Positions 17,612-26,455 of a DNA stretch of 64,000 bases are shown piece by piece; the stretch's first letter is position 1, and the number at the start of each line of letters is the position of its first letter. The notes beneath the pieces were generated by a model. It did not search any database, had not been told where the DNA came from, and saw only the letters and a list, made by a program, of their open reading frames with translations. Source of the DNA: Giesbergeria anulus (lineage in GTDB: Bacteria > Pseudomonadota > Gammaproteobacteria > Burkholderiales > Burkholderiaceae_C); contig NZ_FOGD01000003.1 of NCBI RefSeq assembly GCF_900111115.1, forward strand, positions 62,001 to 126,000, in the 5' to 3' direction. A program made the position numbers and the translations under genes.

Positions 17612-18583
17612 ATGAAAAAATCCCTAATCGCTCTGTCCGTGCTGGCTGCTTCCGGCGCCGCTATGGCCCAATCTTCTGTCACCCTGTACGGCGTGGCTGA
17701 TCTGAGCCTGCAAAAGTCCAATGGCATCTCCACTCAACTGAGCGGCAGCGGCATGTTGAACAACGGCAACAGCCGTATCGGCCTGCGTGGCGTGGAAGAC
17801 TTGGGCGGTGGTCTGAAGGCCTCCTTCAATTTCGAACAAGGTATCAACCCTGAGTCTGGTGCCCTGACCGGTGGCGCTACTGGTGCTTGGAACCGTGCTG
17901 CCTTCTTGGATCTGTCGGGTGGTTTCGGTCGCGTACGTCTGGGTCGTGACTTGACACCTAGCTATATGGGTCTGGCTGCTTGGGAACTGACTGGCGCTGC
18001 CAACTACTCTGCCGTGGCTAACCAATTCGGCTTCGTGGCCGCTGGTGCCCGTAACGACAGCCAAATCGCTTACACCACCCCCAACTTCGGTGGCGTGACT
18101 GCCAGCTTGGCCGTGGTTCTGAAGCCCGATACCCCCGATGCAGTGGGTGACAACGCTAAGTACGACTTGAACGTCATCTACGCAAACGGCCCCATCGCTG
18201 CTGCTCTGTCCTACAACAAGGTGCAAGAGCACAAGGCCAATATGGCTCTGGGCGGTTCGTATGATCTGGGCGTTGCCAAGATCGCTGCTTCCTACCAAGA
18301 CGGTTACAAGGGTGGCGTAGCTCCCTCCAACACCACTGCTATGAAGCAACGTGGTTTCACCCTCGGCGCTACTGTGCCCGTTGGTGCTTTCTCTGTGACT
18401 CTGGACATCGCTCGTGATACCAAGGCCAAAGACACCGACGTGTTGGTCGAAGGCAAGTACGCCCTGTCTAAGCGCACCTTTGCTTACGCTGCTTACTACA
18501 ATGACGGCAAGCAAGACGGCGCTGCTGTCTACAAGACCGGTGCTAAGAACCACCTGGGCCTGGGCATTCGCCACAACTTCTAA
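17612..18583 (+). CDS. general Gram-negative porin
   Basis: A 323-residue outer-membrane trimeric beta-barrel porin of the neisserial/Burkholderiales type. The signal peptide MKKSLIALSVLAASGAAMA is followed by QSSVTLYGVADLSL, the hallmark mature N-terminus. SRIGLRGVEDLGGGLKASFNFEQG and RAAFLDLSGGFGRVRLGRD are conserved, and the protein ends LGLGIRHNF with the terminal Phe needed for BAM recognition. Codon choice is noticeably biased (CTG, GGT, AAC), as expected for an abundant protein. The ATG at 17612 has GGAG upstream. A strong terminator follows. Confidence 0.96.
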   Translation: MKKSLIALSVLAASGAAMAQSSVTLYGVADLSLQKSNGISTQLSGSGMLNNGNSRIGLRGVEDLGGGLKASFNFEQGINPESGALTGGATGAWNRAAFLDLSGGFGRVRLGRDLTPSYMGLAAWELTGAANYSAVANQFGFVAAGARNDSQIAYTTPNFGGVTASLAVVLKPDTPDAVGDNAKYDLNVIYANGPIAAALSYNKVQEHKANMALGGSYDLGVAKIAASYQDGYKGGVAPSNTTAMKQRGFTLGATVPVGAFSVTLDIARDTKAKDTDVLVEGKYALSKRTFAYAAYYNDGKQDGAAVYKTGAKNHLGLGIRHNF

Positions 18584-18617
18584 TCACCCGCTGGCTTAAG
18601 CCAGTCGTGATTGAGAC

Positions 18618-18652
18618 AAAAAGCCACCAGCCTACCGGTTGGTGGCTTTTGC
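18618..18652 (+). terminator. Rho-independent terminator of the porin gene
   Basis: A perfect 10-bp inverted repeat AAAGCCACCA / TGGTGGCTTT (18620-18629 and 18640-18649) with a 10-base loop, followed by a T-rich stretch (TTTTGCTTTTTC). It lies 36 bases after the porin stop codon. Confidence 0.9.
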
Positions 18653-18697
18653 TTTTTCGGCGGATACTTACTGCCTGTGTCTTTTCAGGAGTTTGTT

Positions 18698-19567
18698 TTG
18701 AAAAAAACTACCGTATCCGCAGTGCATCCTTTAGATCAGGCGCTGACCCTGACCCCAGTGGCTAACACCGCCCATGAGCATGGCCGCGAGGCTGCGCGCC
18801 ACTGGCAAGGCCAAACCCATCACGATTACATGAACATGGTGGGGCCGTTTGGTGGCCTCATCGCCGCCCAAGCCATGAATGCCGTGCTCCAGCACCCTGA
18901 GTTGCTGGGCGAACCCATATCGTTTACCGCCAATTTTGCCGCTGCGCTACAAGAGGGCAGCTTTCGTGCCGAGGCCCGGCCCGTGCGTACCAACCGTTCT
19001 ACCCAGCACTGGCAAATCACCCTCTCACAAACCAACAGCGAGGGTGTGGATTCGGTGGTGCTGACGGCCACCGCTGTTACTGCCAAGCGTCGCCAGACTT
19101 GGAGTGCGGTAGATGCTGTGATGCCCGATGTGCCGCCACCGGCTACGGTGGCGCGGGCCACGCAGCCCAAGCCGGTGGCTTGGGTGCGCCGCTACGATAT
19201 GCGCCCTTGCGCCGGTGAGGTGCCCACGGAGTGGAACGGCACCGAGGCTGACAGCCTAACCCAGCTCTGGATGCGCGACGACCCACCGCGCCCGCTCGAT
19301 TTTTGTAGCCTGACGGCGCTGGCCGATGTGTTTTATCCACGGGTGTGGCGTCGCCGCGCCTTCATGACGCCAGTGGGCACGGTATCAATGACGGTGTACT
19401 TTCATGCCAGTGCGGCTGAACTGGCTGCCACTGGCACCGATTACCTGCTGGGGCAGGCGCGGGCGCAATCGTTTTTTAATGGCTTTTTTGACCAAAGCGC
19501 TGAGCTGTGGAACGAGTCCGGCCATCTGCTGGCCACTACGCACCAGATTGTTTACTTCAAAGAATGA
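18698..19567 (+). CDS. acyl-CoA thioesterase family protein (TesB-like double hotdog)
   Basis: A 290-residue protein with two hotdog-like halves. The N-terminal half carries GPFGGLIAAQAMNAVLQHPEL and GEPISFTANFAAALQEGSFRAEARPVRTNRSTQHW (split here for length); the second half carries RPLDFCSLTALADVFYPRVW and a final TTHQIVYF. This pattern fits the acyl-CoA thioesterase family that hydrolyses acyl-CoA to free acid. The best start is TTG at 18698, with CAGGAG six bases upstream; no ATG fits. The gene ends in an ATGA overlap with the enoyl-CoA hydratase, suggesting an acyl-CoA operon. Confidence 0.78.
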   Translation: MKKTTVSAVHPLDQALTLTPVANTAHEHGREAARHWQGQTHHDYMNMVGPFGGLIAAQAMNAVLQHPELLGEPISFTANFAAALQEGSFRAEARPVRTNRSTQHWQITLSQTNSEGVDSVVLTATAVTAKRRQTWSAVDAVMPDVPPPATVARATQPKPVAWVRRYDMRPCAGEVPTEWNGTEADSLTQLWMRDDPPRPLDFCSLTALADVFYPRVWRRRAFMTPVGTVSMTVYFHASAAELAATGTDYLLGQARAQSFFNGFFDQSAELWNESGHLLATTHQIVYFKE

Positions 19568-20349
19568 ACCCGATGAGTACCTCCAATACCGATATCTTGG
19601 TGCATACCGAAGCTGGCATCAGCACCATCACCTTTAATCGGGTGGGAAAAAAGAATTCCATCACCAGCAGTATGTACGCCACGCTGGCCGATTTATTCGA
19701 GGCGGCCGCCACCGATGCGGCCGTGCGCGTGGTGGTGTTGCAGGGCGATGTAGCCGTGTTCAGTGCTGGCAATGATATTGCCGACTTTTTGCAAAATCCA
19801 CCCGAGACGCTGGATGCGCCGGTGTTTCGCTTGATGCGGGCCGTGGCTGCCTTTCCTAAGCCCTTGCTGGCCGCCGTGTGCGGCCCCGCCGTGGGTATTG
19901 GCACCACGCTGTTGTTCCATTGCGATCTGGTCTATGCGGGCGACAATGCCGCGTTTTCCATGCCTTTTGTCAATCTGGGCTTGTGCCCTGAGGCAGCATC
20001 GAGCTTGTTGGTGCCGCAGATGTTGGGCTACCACCGCGCCGCTGAAGCCCTGTTGTTGGGTGAGCCGTTTTTTGCCGAGGCGGCGCTGGAGGTGGGCTTG
20101 GTCAACCGCATACTGCCGCCCACCGAATGCAACGCGGTAGCGCAAGCGCAGGCGCGCAAACTGGCAGCCAAGCCACTAGCGGCGCTGATCGAGACCAAGC
20201 GCCTGCTCAAGCTGGGCCAAGCCCCCGCCGTGCTAGAGCGCATCGAGCAAGAGGGCGCGCGCTTTATCCGTATGCTGGCCGAGCCAGCGGCCCGCGAAGC
20301 CTTCAGTGCCTTTGTGGAGAAGCGGCGGCCAGACTTTCAGCAGCTTTGA
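19564..20349 (+). CDS. enoyl-CoA hydratase/isomerase family protein
   Basis: A 261-residue crotonase-fold enzyme. Motifs: ISTITFNRVGKKNSIT near the N-terminus, the oxyanion-hole segment FSAGNDIADFL, and AAVCGPAVGIGTTLLFHCDLVYAGDNAAFSMPFVNLGL, a conserved crotonase core (residues about 107-142). Pro-Glu (CPEAASS) sits where the catalytic Glu is expected. Acts on acyl-CoA in fatty acid or related catabolism; exact substrate unknown. The start may be the ATG at 19564 (overlapping the previous stop) or at 19573. Confidence 0.88.
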   Translation: MNPMSTSNTDILVHTEAGISTITFNRVGKKNSITSSMYATLADLFEAAATDAAVRVVVLQGDVAVFSAGNDIADFLQNPPETLDAPVFRLMRAVAAFPKPLLAAVCGPAVGIGTTLLFHCDLVYAGDNAAFSMPFVNLGLCPEAASSLLVPQMLGYHRAAEALLLGEPFFAEAALEVGLVNRILPPTECNAVAQAQARKLAAKPLAALIETKRLLKLGQAPAVLERIEQEGARFIRMLAEPAAREAFSAFVEKRRPDFQQL

Positions 20350-20412
20350 AATTAGCGCCAGCCAGAGTGCTTGACATGCTCGGTACACTCTAAAAAACCT
20401 TGGTTGGTTCCT

Positions 20413-20455
20413 GCAAGCACCACGCCCGTTGGCGGGCGTGGGTGTTGCTTTCAGG
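20413..20455 (+). terminator. GC-rich hairpin between enoyl-CoA hydratase and CobW-family gene
   Basis: GCAAGCACCACGCCCG at 20413-20428 pairs with CGGGCGTGGGTGTTGC at 20433-20448 around a TTGG loop; 13 of 16 positions pair. A short TTTCAGGTATTT follows. It may terminate the upstream operon or be a structured leader of the CobW-family GTPase, whose ATG lies 41 bases later. The T-tract is weak, so the terminator role is uncertain. Confidence 0.5.
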
Positions 20456-20488
20456 TATTTGTATTTCCCCATCGAAAGTGCTGCTTCC

Positions 20489-21574
20489 ATGTCTCTCATT
20501 CCTGTCACTATCCTCACTGGCTTTCTGGGTTCAGGTAAAACCACGCTGCTCAAGCGCATTCTGAGCGAGGCCCACGGCCAGAAAATTGCCGTGATTGAAA
20601 ACGAGTTTGGCGAAGAAAACATCGACAACGATATTTTGGTCACGGATGCCAAAGAGCACATCATTCAGATGAGCAATGGCTGTATTTGCTGCACCATCCG
20701 CGAAGATCTGCGCGAAACGCTGCAACTGCTGGCTGCCAAAAAGCGCAAGGGCTCGCTCGATTTTGAGCGTGTGGTGATCGAAACCACCGGCTTGGCCGAC
20801 CCCGGCCCGGTGGCGCAAACCTTCTTCATGGATGAAGAAATTGCCGAAACCTACCTGATCGACTCCATCATCACTTTGGTGGATGCCAAGCACGCCGCCC
20901 AGCAACTCAATGACCGCCAAGAAGCGCGCCGCCAAGTAGGCTTTGCCGACCAAATCTTTTTGTCCAAAACCGATTTGGTCACTAGCGAAGAGGTAGATGC
21001 CCTGACGCACCGTCTCAAGCACATGAACCCACGTGCCCCGATCAAAGCGGTGCATTTTGGCGAGGTATCCCTGAAAGAGGTGCTGGACTTGCGCGGCTTT
21101 AACCTCAATACCAAGCTCGATATTGACCCAGATTTTCTCAAAGAGGAACCAGCGCAACACGAGCATGACCACGACCATAGCCACTGCGGCCATGACCATG
21201 CGCACGACCACGGCGAGCACTGCCACCATCCATCGCACCAGCACAGCCACGGTCACCACCATCACCACGACGATGACGTCAAGAGCTTTGTTTACCGCTC
21301 TCCGCGCCCCTTTGACCCGGCCAAGCTCGAAGATTTCTTGGGCGCTATCGTCAACATTTATGGCCCGCGCATGTTGCGCTACAAAGGTGTACTGTACATG
21401 GTGGGTACGGAGCGCAAGGTGATTTTTCAGGGCGTACACCAGCTCATGGGTAGCGATCTGGGGCCTGCTTGGGCACCGGGCGAGGAGCGCAGCAGCAAGA
21501 TGGTGTTCATCGGCATCGACCTGCCCCAAGACATTTTGTTGCAAGGGCTCGAGCAGTGCTTGGGCAGTGTTTAG
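20489..21574 (+). CDS. CobW/COG0523 family GTPase, putative metal chaperone
   Basis: A 361-residue G3E P-loop GTPase. Walker A GFLGSGKTTL (11-20), the family metal motif GCICC (64-68, C-x-C-C), ETTGLADPGP (98-107), the guanine-specificity SKTDL (159-163), a histidine-rich linker at about 224-260 (HEHDHDHSH...HGHHHHH), and the CobW C-terminal domain from about 265. The family inserts or buffers Zn or other divalent metals. Metal specificity is unknown. No cobalamin genes are adjacent (cobS lies 40 kb away). No Zur site could be recognised by eye. It is followed by dksA. Confidence 0.9.
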   Translation: MSLIPVTILTGFLGSGKTTLLKRILSEAHGQKIAVIENEFGEENIDNDILVTDAKEHIIQMSNGCICCTIREDLRETLQLLAAKKRKGSLDFERVVIETTGLADPGPVAQTFFMDEEIAETYLIDSIITLVDAKHAAQQLNDRQEARRQVGFADQIFLSKTDLVTSEEVDALTHRLKHMNPRAPIKAVHFGEVSLKEVLDLRGFNLNTKLDIDPDFLKEEPAQHEHDHDHSHCGHDHAHDHGEHCHHPSHQHSHGHHHHHDDDVKSFVYRSPRPFDPAKLEDFLGAIVNIYGPRMLRYKGVLYMVGTERKVIFQGVHQLMGSDLGPAWAPGEERSSKMVFIGIDLPQDILLQGLEQCLGSV

Positions 21575-21754
21575 CCTGAACGCTATTGCCACCGTGTATG
21601 CTTCATACTGTGGCTATGGCACCACGCTGCGCGCTGGGGCGGTGCCAGCCGATACAATCGCGCCCCGGTAAACACATGGGCTTATTGCCCCAGTGCCTCC
21701 TGGCGCGCCGCTGGCGTCGCCACAGGCGCGCCGTACTGTGAGGAGACAGCAAAC

Positions 21755-22504
21755 ATGACAGCCGACACCAGCAAATCCAAGGCCCCTGCGGCCACCACTG
21801 CTGCCGCTAAGGCACCAGCAAAGTCTGCTGCCAAAACGTCCGCCAAGGCCAGCAGCCCTGTGGCGGTGGCCGCCGCCGCCCCCGCCGGGGCAAGCCAAGA
21901 GCCTGTGCGCAGTACCCGGCCTTCCTCGCGTCTGGCCTCATTGACGGTTCCGTCCATGGCCCAAACCGTGGCCTCCACTGCTGCCAAAGCCAGCTATACC
22001 AACACCATGCCCTCTACTATGCAAGTGTCGCCGCTCGCCGGCTCTATCAAGAAAGACGCCAAACTGGCCAACAATTGGAAAATCAAGCCTCTGCCAGAGC
22101 TGACCGATGCTGACGTGCTGGCCATGCCCGACAGCGAGTACATGAACGATGTGCAGATGGCTTTTTTCCGCCTCAAGCTGGTCAACCTCAAGAACGACAT
22201 GCACACCAATGCCGGTGAGACCACCGAGCACCTGCGTGAAGACACTGTGGTGGTGCCCGATCCCGCTGACCGTGCCACCATTGAGGAAGAGCACGCCCTA
22301 GAGTTACGCACTCGCGACCGCGAACGCAAACTGCTGAAAAAGATTGAGCAATCCATTGGCCGCATTGATGCGGGCGACTACGGTTATTGCGATGAAACCG
22401 GCGAGCCTATCGGTGTCGGGCGCCTATTGGCGCGGCCCACGGCCACGTTGTCCTTAGAAGCACAGCAACGCCGCGAACTCAAGCAAAAAATGTTTGGCGA
22501 TTGA
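21755..22504 (+). CDS. dksA: RNA polymerase-binding transcription factor DksA (single-Cys, long N-terminal extension)
   Basis: A 249-residue DksA. Residues 1-110 are an Ala/Ser/Lys/Pro-rich low-complexity extension. The conserved part begins near LTDADVLAMPDSEYMNDVQMAFF, has the coiled-coil tip VPDPADRAT (D-x-x-D-R-A, needed for action in the RNAP secondary channel), and ends with GYCDETGEPIGVGRLLARP. Only the first of the four zinc-finger cysteines remains; the later positions read TATLSLEAQ. This type is zinc-independent in other proteobacteria. It acts with ppGpp on rRNA and amino acid promoters. AGGAGA precedes the ATG. Confidence 0.92.
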   Translation: MTADTSKSKAPAATTAAAKAPAKSAAKTSAKASSPVAVAAAAPAGASQEPVRSTRPSSRLASLTVPSMAQTVASTAAKASYTNTMPSTMQVSPLAGSIKKDAKLANNWKIKPLPELTDADVLAMPDSEYMNDVQMAFFRLKLVNLKNDMHTNAGETTEHLREDTVVVPDPADRATIEEEHALELRTRDRERKLLKKIEQSIGRIDAGDYGYCDETGEPIGVGRLLARPTATLSLEAQQRRELKQKMFGD

Positions 22505-22557
22505 TATGCGCACCAGCACTGCTTGATGTGCTTTAGCATCCTCCGGTCTATATTGCC

Positions 22558-24339
22558 ATGAGCAAAGAAGAATCTCCCCCTGGTGGTCTGCTGTCCAAGG
22601 TGGTGCGCTTTGTGCGCAACCCCACCGCGAACTGGACGGACCTCGATGCCATTGAGACCGACCGTGAGAGCCAGTACAGCAAGCAGATGCTCAAGGAGAT
22701 GCTCGAACGCAAGCGGCGCAACGATTTTGTGCGCAAGCGCGAGTTTGACTACCTGCGCAAGCTACGCCAGCGCGATGCGTTGGCTGGGCACCGGGTAGAA
22801 GACCCGGCGGTGCGCCCCTCGTTCTTTCAAAGCAGCCTGACTTTGCCTGACGACCGGGCTGGCACCATCAAAAAAATCGACGAAATCGAAGCCCAGATGT
22901 CGATGCAGTGGTGGAAAGGCAAACCGGCCACCCCTGAGGCTGGTTTTGCTGCCCAGCTTCCGGTCTCGCCACTGGCAAGGGCAGGCGTGCAGCCACCGGC
23001 ACCGCCAGAGTCTCGGCCACACTTGGGCGCATTGCCTGGCTTGCTGGCCGATTCGGTGCCTGCGGGCAATACCAGTGCTACGCCCTTGAGTGTGTCGTTC
23101 GCCTCGACGGTACCTGTGTCTTTGCACGGTAATCTTGACCCCCAAGCTGCGGCTGAACCCCTCTTTGCCCATGACAGCATGCTCATCGCCAATTTTGGTG
23201 GTGTGGCGGCGCAGTGGTTGTCTTCGCCCCCGGATGCCCCGCTGGAGTTCTCGCCCTTGCCTGCGGCGGCACCTGTTCCCTTGGAGCCTTTCGTGCACGA
23301 TCCCGACCTGGAAGAAGCCGCCATTTTGTTTGCCAATGCCGACTATGCCGGTGCCGGGGCTTGTCTGCTGGACGCGTTGGCCCAGCATCCCACCGAGGCC
23401 ACGCCCGCGTTGCAAGAAATCTGGATGACCCTGTTTGACCTGTACCGGGCCACTGGCAACCAAGAAGCATTTGACAAACTGGCTATTGATTTTGCTGCGC
23501 AATTTGGCCGCTCGGCACCGTTGTGGTTTTCTATGCCTGAACAGTTGGGCTTGGCCACAGCAGCCCAAAACAGTGCCGCCGCCCCAGTGCGCCGTGATTT
23601 CAACTGGAATGCGCCGTCCAGCATGACATTGCAATCGGTAGCGGCGCTGCAAGCCTCGTTGGGGCGCACTAGCCCGCCTTGGACGATGGTTTGGAGCCGC
23701 TTGGCCTCCATTGATGAGGCTGCCCTGCCCGCCCTTACCCAAGAGTTCAACCGCTGGGGTGACCAAAAAGCCCAACTGGTGTTTGTGGGGGCCGAGCGTT
23801 TGCAGGCGCTGTTGCAGGCGCACACCCAGTCCGGCGATCGCAGCAACAACCCCGAATGGTGGCGCTTGCGCATGGCGGCGCTGCGTTTTATGGCGCAGCC
23901 CGAAGAGTTTGAGCTGGTAGCGCTCGATTATTGCGTCACCTACGAGGTCTCGCCGCCCTCTTGGATCGATCCGCGTTGTACCTATGTCGATGCGGCCCAA
24001 GGCGATACGGCCAGCCATGACCTGCTGGCCCCCAGTACGCCCGCCGAGGGGGCGCAAGCGGCTGCGCCAGTGGGTTTGGCTGGCCATATCGAGAGCGATG
24101 CCACCGAAGTCCTACAGACGCTGGAAGTATTGGCCCACCCCGGTGAGCCTTTGGTGGTGCCCTGTGACCGGCTGATCCGCGTCGATTTTTCTGCGGCAGG
24201 CTCCATCTTGAACTGGGCGGCAGAACAGCAGGCGCAAAAGCGCGAAGTACATTTCAAGAACCTGCACCGGCTGGTGGCGGTGTTGTTCAATGTGGTTGGC
24301 ATCAATGACCACGCTTGGATTATTCCGCGCAAAAATTGA
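22558..24339 (+). CDS. hypothetical protein with C-terminal STAS-like domain
   Basis: A 593-residue protein. N-terminal charged helices (residues about 1-80, rich in R/K/E), a proline-rich linker, a TPR-like segment around LEEAAILFANADYAGAGACLLDAL (about 245-310), a middle domain, and a C-terminal portion reading LIRVDFSAAGSILNWA with HFKNLHRLVAVLFNVVGI, which resembles STAS domains of the MlaB/SpoIIAA type. The function is unknown. It sits between dksA and hslV, a position where I recall an uncharacterised STAS-tailed protein in relatives. Ribosome-binding site is weak. Confidence 0.75.
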   Translation: MSKEESPPGGLLSKVVRFVRNPTANWTDLDAIETDRESQYSKQMLKEMLERKRRNDFVRKREFDYLRKLRQRDALAGHRVEDPAVRPSFFQSSLTLPDDRAGTIKKIDEIEAQMSMQWWKGKPATPEAGFAAQLPVSPLARAGVQPPAPPESRPHLGALPGLLADSVPAGNTSATPLSVSFASTVPVSLHGNLDPQAAAEPLFAHDSMLIANFGGVAAQWLSSPPDAPLEFSPLPAAAPVPLEPFVHDPDLEEAAILFANADYAGAGACLLDALAQHPTEATPALQEIWMTLFDLYRATGNQEAFDKLAIDFAAQFGRSAPLWFSMPEQLGLATAAQNSAAAPVRRDFNWNAPSSMTLQSVAALQASLGRTSPPWTMVWSRLASIDEAALPALTQEFNRWGDQKAQLVFVGAERLQALLQAHTQSGDRSNNPEWWRLRMAALRFMAQPEEFELVALDYCVTYEVSPPSWIDPRCTYVDAAQGDTASHDLLAPSTPAEGAQAAAPVGLAGHIESDATEVLQTLEVLAHPGEPLVVPCDRLIRVDFSAAGSILNWAAEQQAQKREVHFKNLHRLVAVLFNVVGINDHAWIIPRKN

Positions 24340-24394
24340 CGCTGGCCGCAGCGGCTGGCTTGTAAATCGGGCCTTTGCTCCCAATTAGGGTTTT

Positions 24395-24958
24395 ATGCAA
24401 TCGAACAGCGAACAGGCCGTGTTTCACGGCACTACTATTTTGAGCGTACGCCGCCAAACCCCCGATGGGGTGCAGGTGGCTATTGGTGGCGATGGTCAAG
24501 TCACTTTGGGCCATATCGTGGTCAAAGGCACGGCGCGCAAAGTGCGCAAGCTCTACCACGGCAAGGTGCTGGCCGGTTTTGCCGGTGCCACTGCCGATGC
24601 TTTTACTTTGTTTGAGCGCTTTGAAGCCAAACTCGAAAAGCACCAAGGCCACCTGACCCGTGCCGCCATTGAGCTGACCAAAGACTGGCGCACCGACCGC
24701 GTGCTGCGCCGCCTAGAAGCCATGCTGGCCGTGGCCGACCACAGTGCCAGCCTCATCATCACCGGCAATGGCGATGTTTTGGAGCCTGAGCAGGGCATTG
24801 TGGCGATTGGCAGTGGTGGCGCTTATGCCCATTCTGCTGCCAAAGCGCTGCTCAACAACACCGATTTGCCCCCGGCTGAGATCATCAAAAAGTCGCTGGA
24901 AATTGCGGGCGAGCTGTGCATTTATACCAATATGCACCACACCATTGAGACGCTCTAA
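24395..24958 (+). CDS. hslV: ATP-dependent protease subunit HslV
   Basis: A 187-residue proteasome-like peptidase that forms double hexameric rings with HslU. The catalytic threonine follows FHG in [11 protein letters not shown] (Thr near residue 13, exposed by removal of the propeptide). Conserved [39 protein letters not shown] and [15 protein letters not shown] are present. hslU begins 12 bases after the stop. Confidence 0.96.
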   Translation: MQSNSEQAVFHGTTILSVRRQTPDGVQVAIGGDGQVTLGHIVVKGTARKVRKLYHGKVLAGFAGATADAFTLFERFEAKLEKHQGHLTRAAIELTKDWRTDRVLRRLEAMLAVADHSASLIITGNGDVLEPEQGIVAIGSGGAYAHSAAKALLNNTDLPPAEIIKKSLEIAGELCIYTNMHHTIETL

Positions 24959-24970
24959 AAAGGTTTGCCC

Positions 24971-26287
24971 ATGTCTTCTATGACTCCCCAAGACATTGTT
25001 ACTGCGCTCGATCAGCACATCATTGGTCAGCCTGCCGCCAAGCGGGCCGTAGCCATTGCTTTGCGCAACCGCTGGCGTCGCCAGCAGGTGGCCGAGCCGC
25101 TGCGCCATGAAATCACGCCCAAAAATATTTTGATGATTGGCCCCACGGGTGTGGGCAAGACCGAGATCGCCCGGCGCTTGGCCCGTTTGGCCGATGCGCC
25201 CTTTATCAAGGTAGAAGCCACTAAGTTCACCGAGGTGGGCTATGTGGGCAAAGATGTCGATGCCATCATCCGCGATTTGGCCGAGATTGCCGTCAAGCAA
25301 GAGCGCCAAGCGCAAGTGCAAAAATTGCGTGAACGCGCCGAAGACGCTGCCGAAGAGCGTATTTTGGATGTGTTGCTGCCATCGGCACGCACCGGCGAGC
25401 CACCCGCCGACAGCACGGCGCGCCAAGTGTTTCGTAAAAAACTGCGCGAAGGCCAGTTGGACGACAAAGAAATCGACATTGATCTGGCCGATGCCCGCCC
25501 CCAAGTCGAAATCATGGGGCCACAGGGCATGGAAGAGATGGCCGAGCAGTTGCGCAGCGTGTTTAGCCAAATGGGCCAAGACAAGCGGCGCACGCGCAAG
25601 CTCAAAATTGCCGAGGCCCGCAAGCTGCTGATCGATGAAGAAGCGGGCAAGCTGGTCAATGAAGAAGAAATCAAAACCCGCGCCCTGCACAACGCCGAGC
25701 AAAACGGCATTGTGTTTATTGACGAAATTGACAAGGTAGCGGCGCGCCAAGAAACCAGCGGTGCCGATGTGTCACGCCAAGGCGTGCAGCGCGATTTGCT
25801 GCCGCTGGTAGAGGGCACCACCGTCTCCACCAAATATGGCATGGTCAAAACCGACCACATTTTGTTTGTGGCTTCGGGGGCCTTTCACCTGAGCAAGCCC
25901 AGTGACCTGATTCCAGAGTTGCAGGGGCGCTTTCCGATCCGCGTCGAGTTGGATTCGCTCTCGGTGCAAGATTTTGAGGGCATCCTGAACCAAACCAACG
26001 CCTCACTGGTAAAACAATACCAAGCGCTGTTGGCCACTGAGGGCGTGCAGCTTGAATTTACCCCTGAGGGCATCACCCGCTTGGCGCGCATTGCCTTTGA
26101 AGTGAACGAGCGTACCGAGAACATTGGTGCCCGGCGTTTGTCTACCGTGATGGAGCGCCTACTCGATGAGGTCAGCTTTGATGCCACCCAGCGCAGCGGC
26201 CAAACCGTGTTGGTTGATGCGGCTTATGTGGATGAGCGCTTAAAAGCTTTGAGCCAAGACGAAGACCTGTCCCGTTACATTTTGTAA
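24971..26287 (+). CDS. hslU: ATP-dependent protease ATPase subunit HslU
   Basis: A 438-residue AAA+ unfoldase of the HslUV protease. [16 protein letters not shown] at the N-terminus, Walker [15 protein letters not shown], pore motif GYVGKDV, an inserted I-domain (about 100-240), Walker [11 protein letters not shown], sensor and C-terminal [23 protein letters not shown] and terminal LSRYIL, which docks into HslV. ATG at 24971 with AAGG upstream is preferred to a TTG at 24965. Confidence 0.96.
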   Translation: MSSMTPQDIVTALDQHIIGQPAAKRAVAIALRNRWRRQQVAEPLRHEITPKNILMIGPTGVGKTEIARRLARLADAPFIKVEATKFTEVGYVGKDVDAIIRDLAEIAVKQERQAQVQKLRERAEDAAEERILDVLLPSARTGEPPADSTARQVFRKKLREGQLDDKEIDIDLADARPQVEIMGPQGMEEMAEQLRSVFSQMGQDKRRTRKLKIAEARKLLIDEEAGKLVNEEEIKTRALHNAEQNGIVFIDEIDKVAARQETSGADVSRQGVQRDLLPLVEGTTVSTKYGMVKTDHILFVASGAFHLSKPSDLIPELQGRFPIRVELDSLSVQDFEGILNQTNASLVKQYQALLATEGVQLEFTPEGITRLARIAFEVNERTENIGARRLSTVMERLLDEVSFDATQRSGQTVLVDAAYVDERLKALSQDEDLSRYIL

Positions 26288-26357
26288 CGCCAAAGACCTC
26301 TGGATAGCTGCCCCCAAACTTGCTAAATTGGGGTATGGCCTTGGGGGGGAATGCCAA

Positions 26358-26425
26358 TTCCTGCTACAGTGCAAATAGTTTGCGCTATGGCAGGAAAAAG
26401 CGCATTTTTCCCCGGTTTTTCGGGG
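26358..26425 (+). repeat. two hairpins in the dcw leader
   Basis: First hairpin: TTCCTGC (26358-26364) pairs with GCAGGAA (26390-26396), and inside it AGTGCAAA (26368-26375) pairs with TTTGCGCT (26379-26386) with one G-U, leaving a TAG loop. Second: CCCCG / CGGGG (26410-26414, 26421-26425) with a GTTTTT loop. They lie between hslU and the mraZ remnant and may end hslVU transcription or structure the dcw leader. Confidence 0.6.
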
Positions 26426-26455
26426 CAAGTCAACGAAAAAATAGCTGGGGTGTCT

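Noticed and set aside
20371-20399. TTGACA before the CobW-family gene as a sigma-70 promoter
   Set aside because: The -35 is perfect, but no acceptable -10 occurs at 16-18 bases; TACACT is only about 7 bases away.
21160-21276. Repetitive CAT/CAC/GAC tract as a possible tandem repeat or CRISPR-like element
   Set aside because: It simply encodes the histidine/aspartate-rich linker of the CobW-family protein; there is no repeat-spacer periodicity.
20531-21592. 353-codon minus-strand open frame across the CobW-family gene
   Set aside because: It is antisense to an unmistakable G3E GTPase; the apparent V/H-rich region is just the reverse of the His tract.
22762-24087. 441-codon minus-strand frame opposite the STAS-tailed gene
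   Set aside because: Composition (G/R/Q/H-rich) looks like an antisense shadow; the plus-strand frame has a coherent domain layout and fits the operon.
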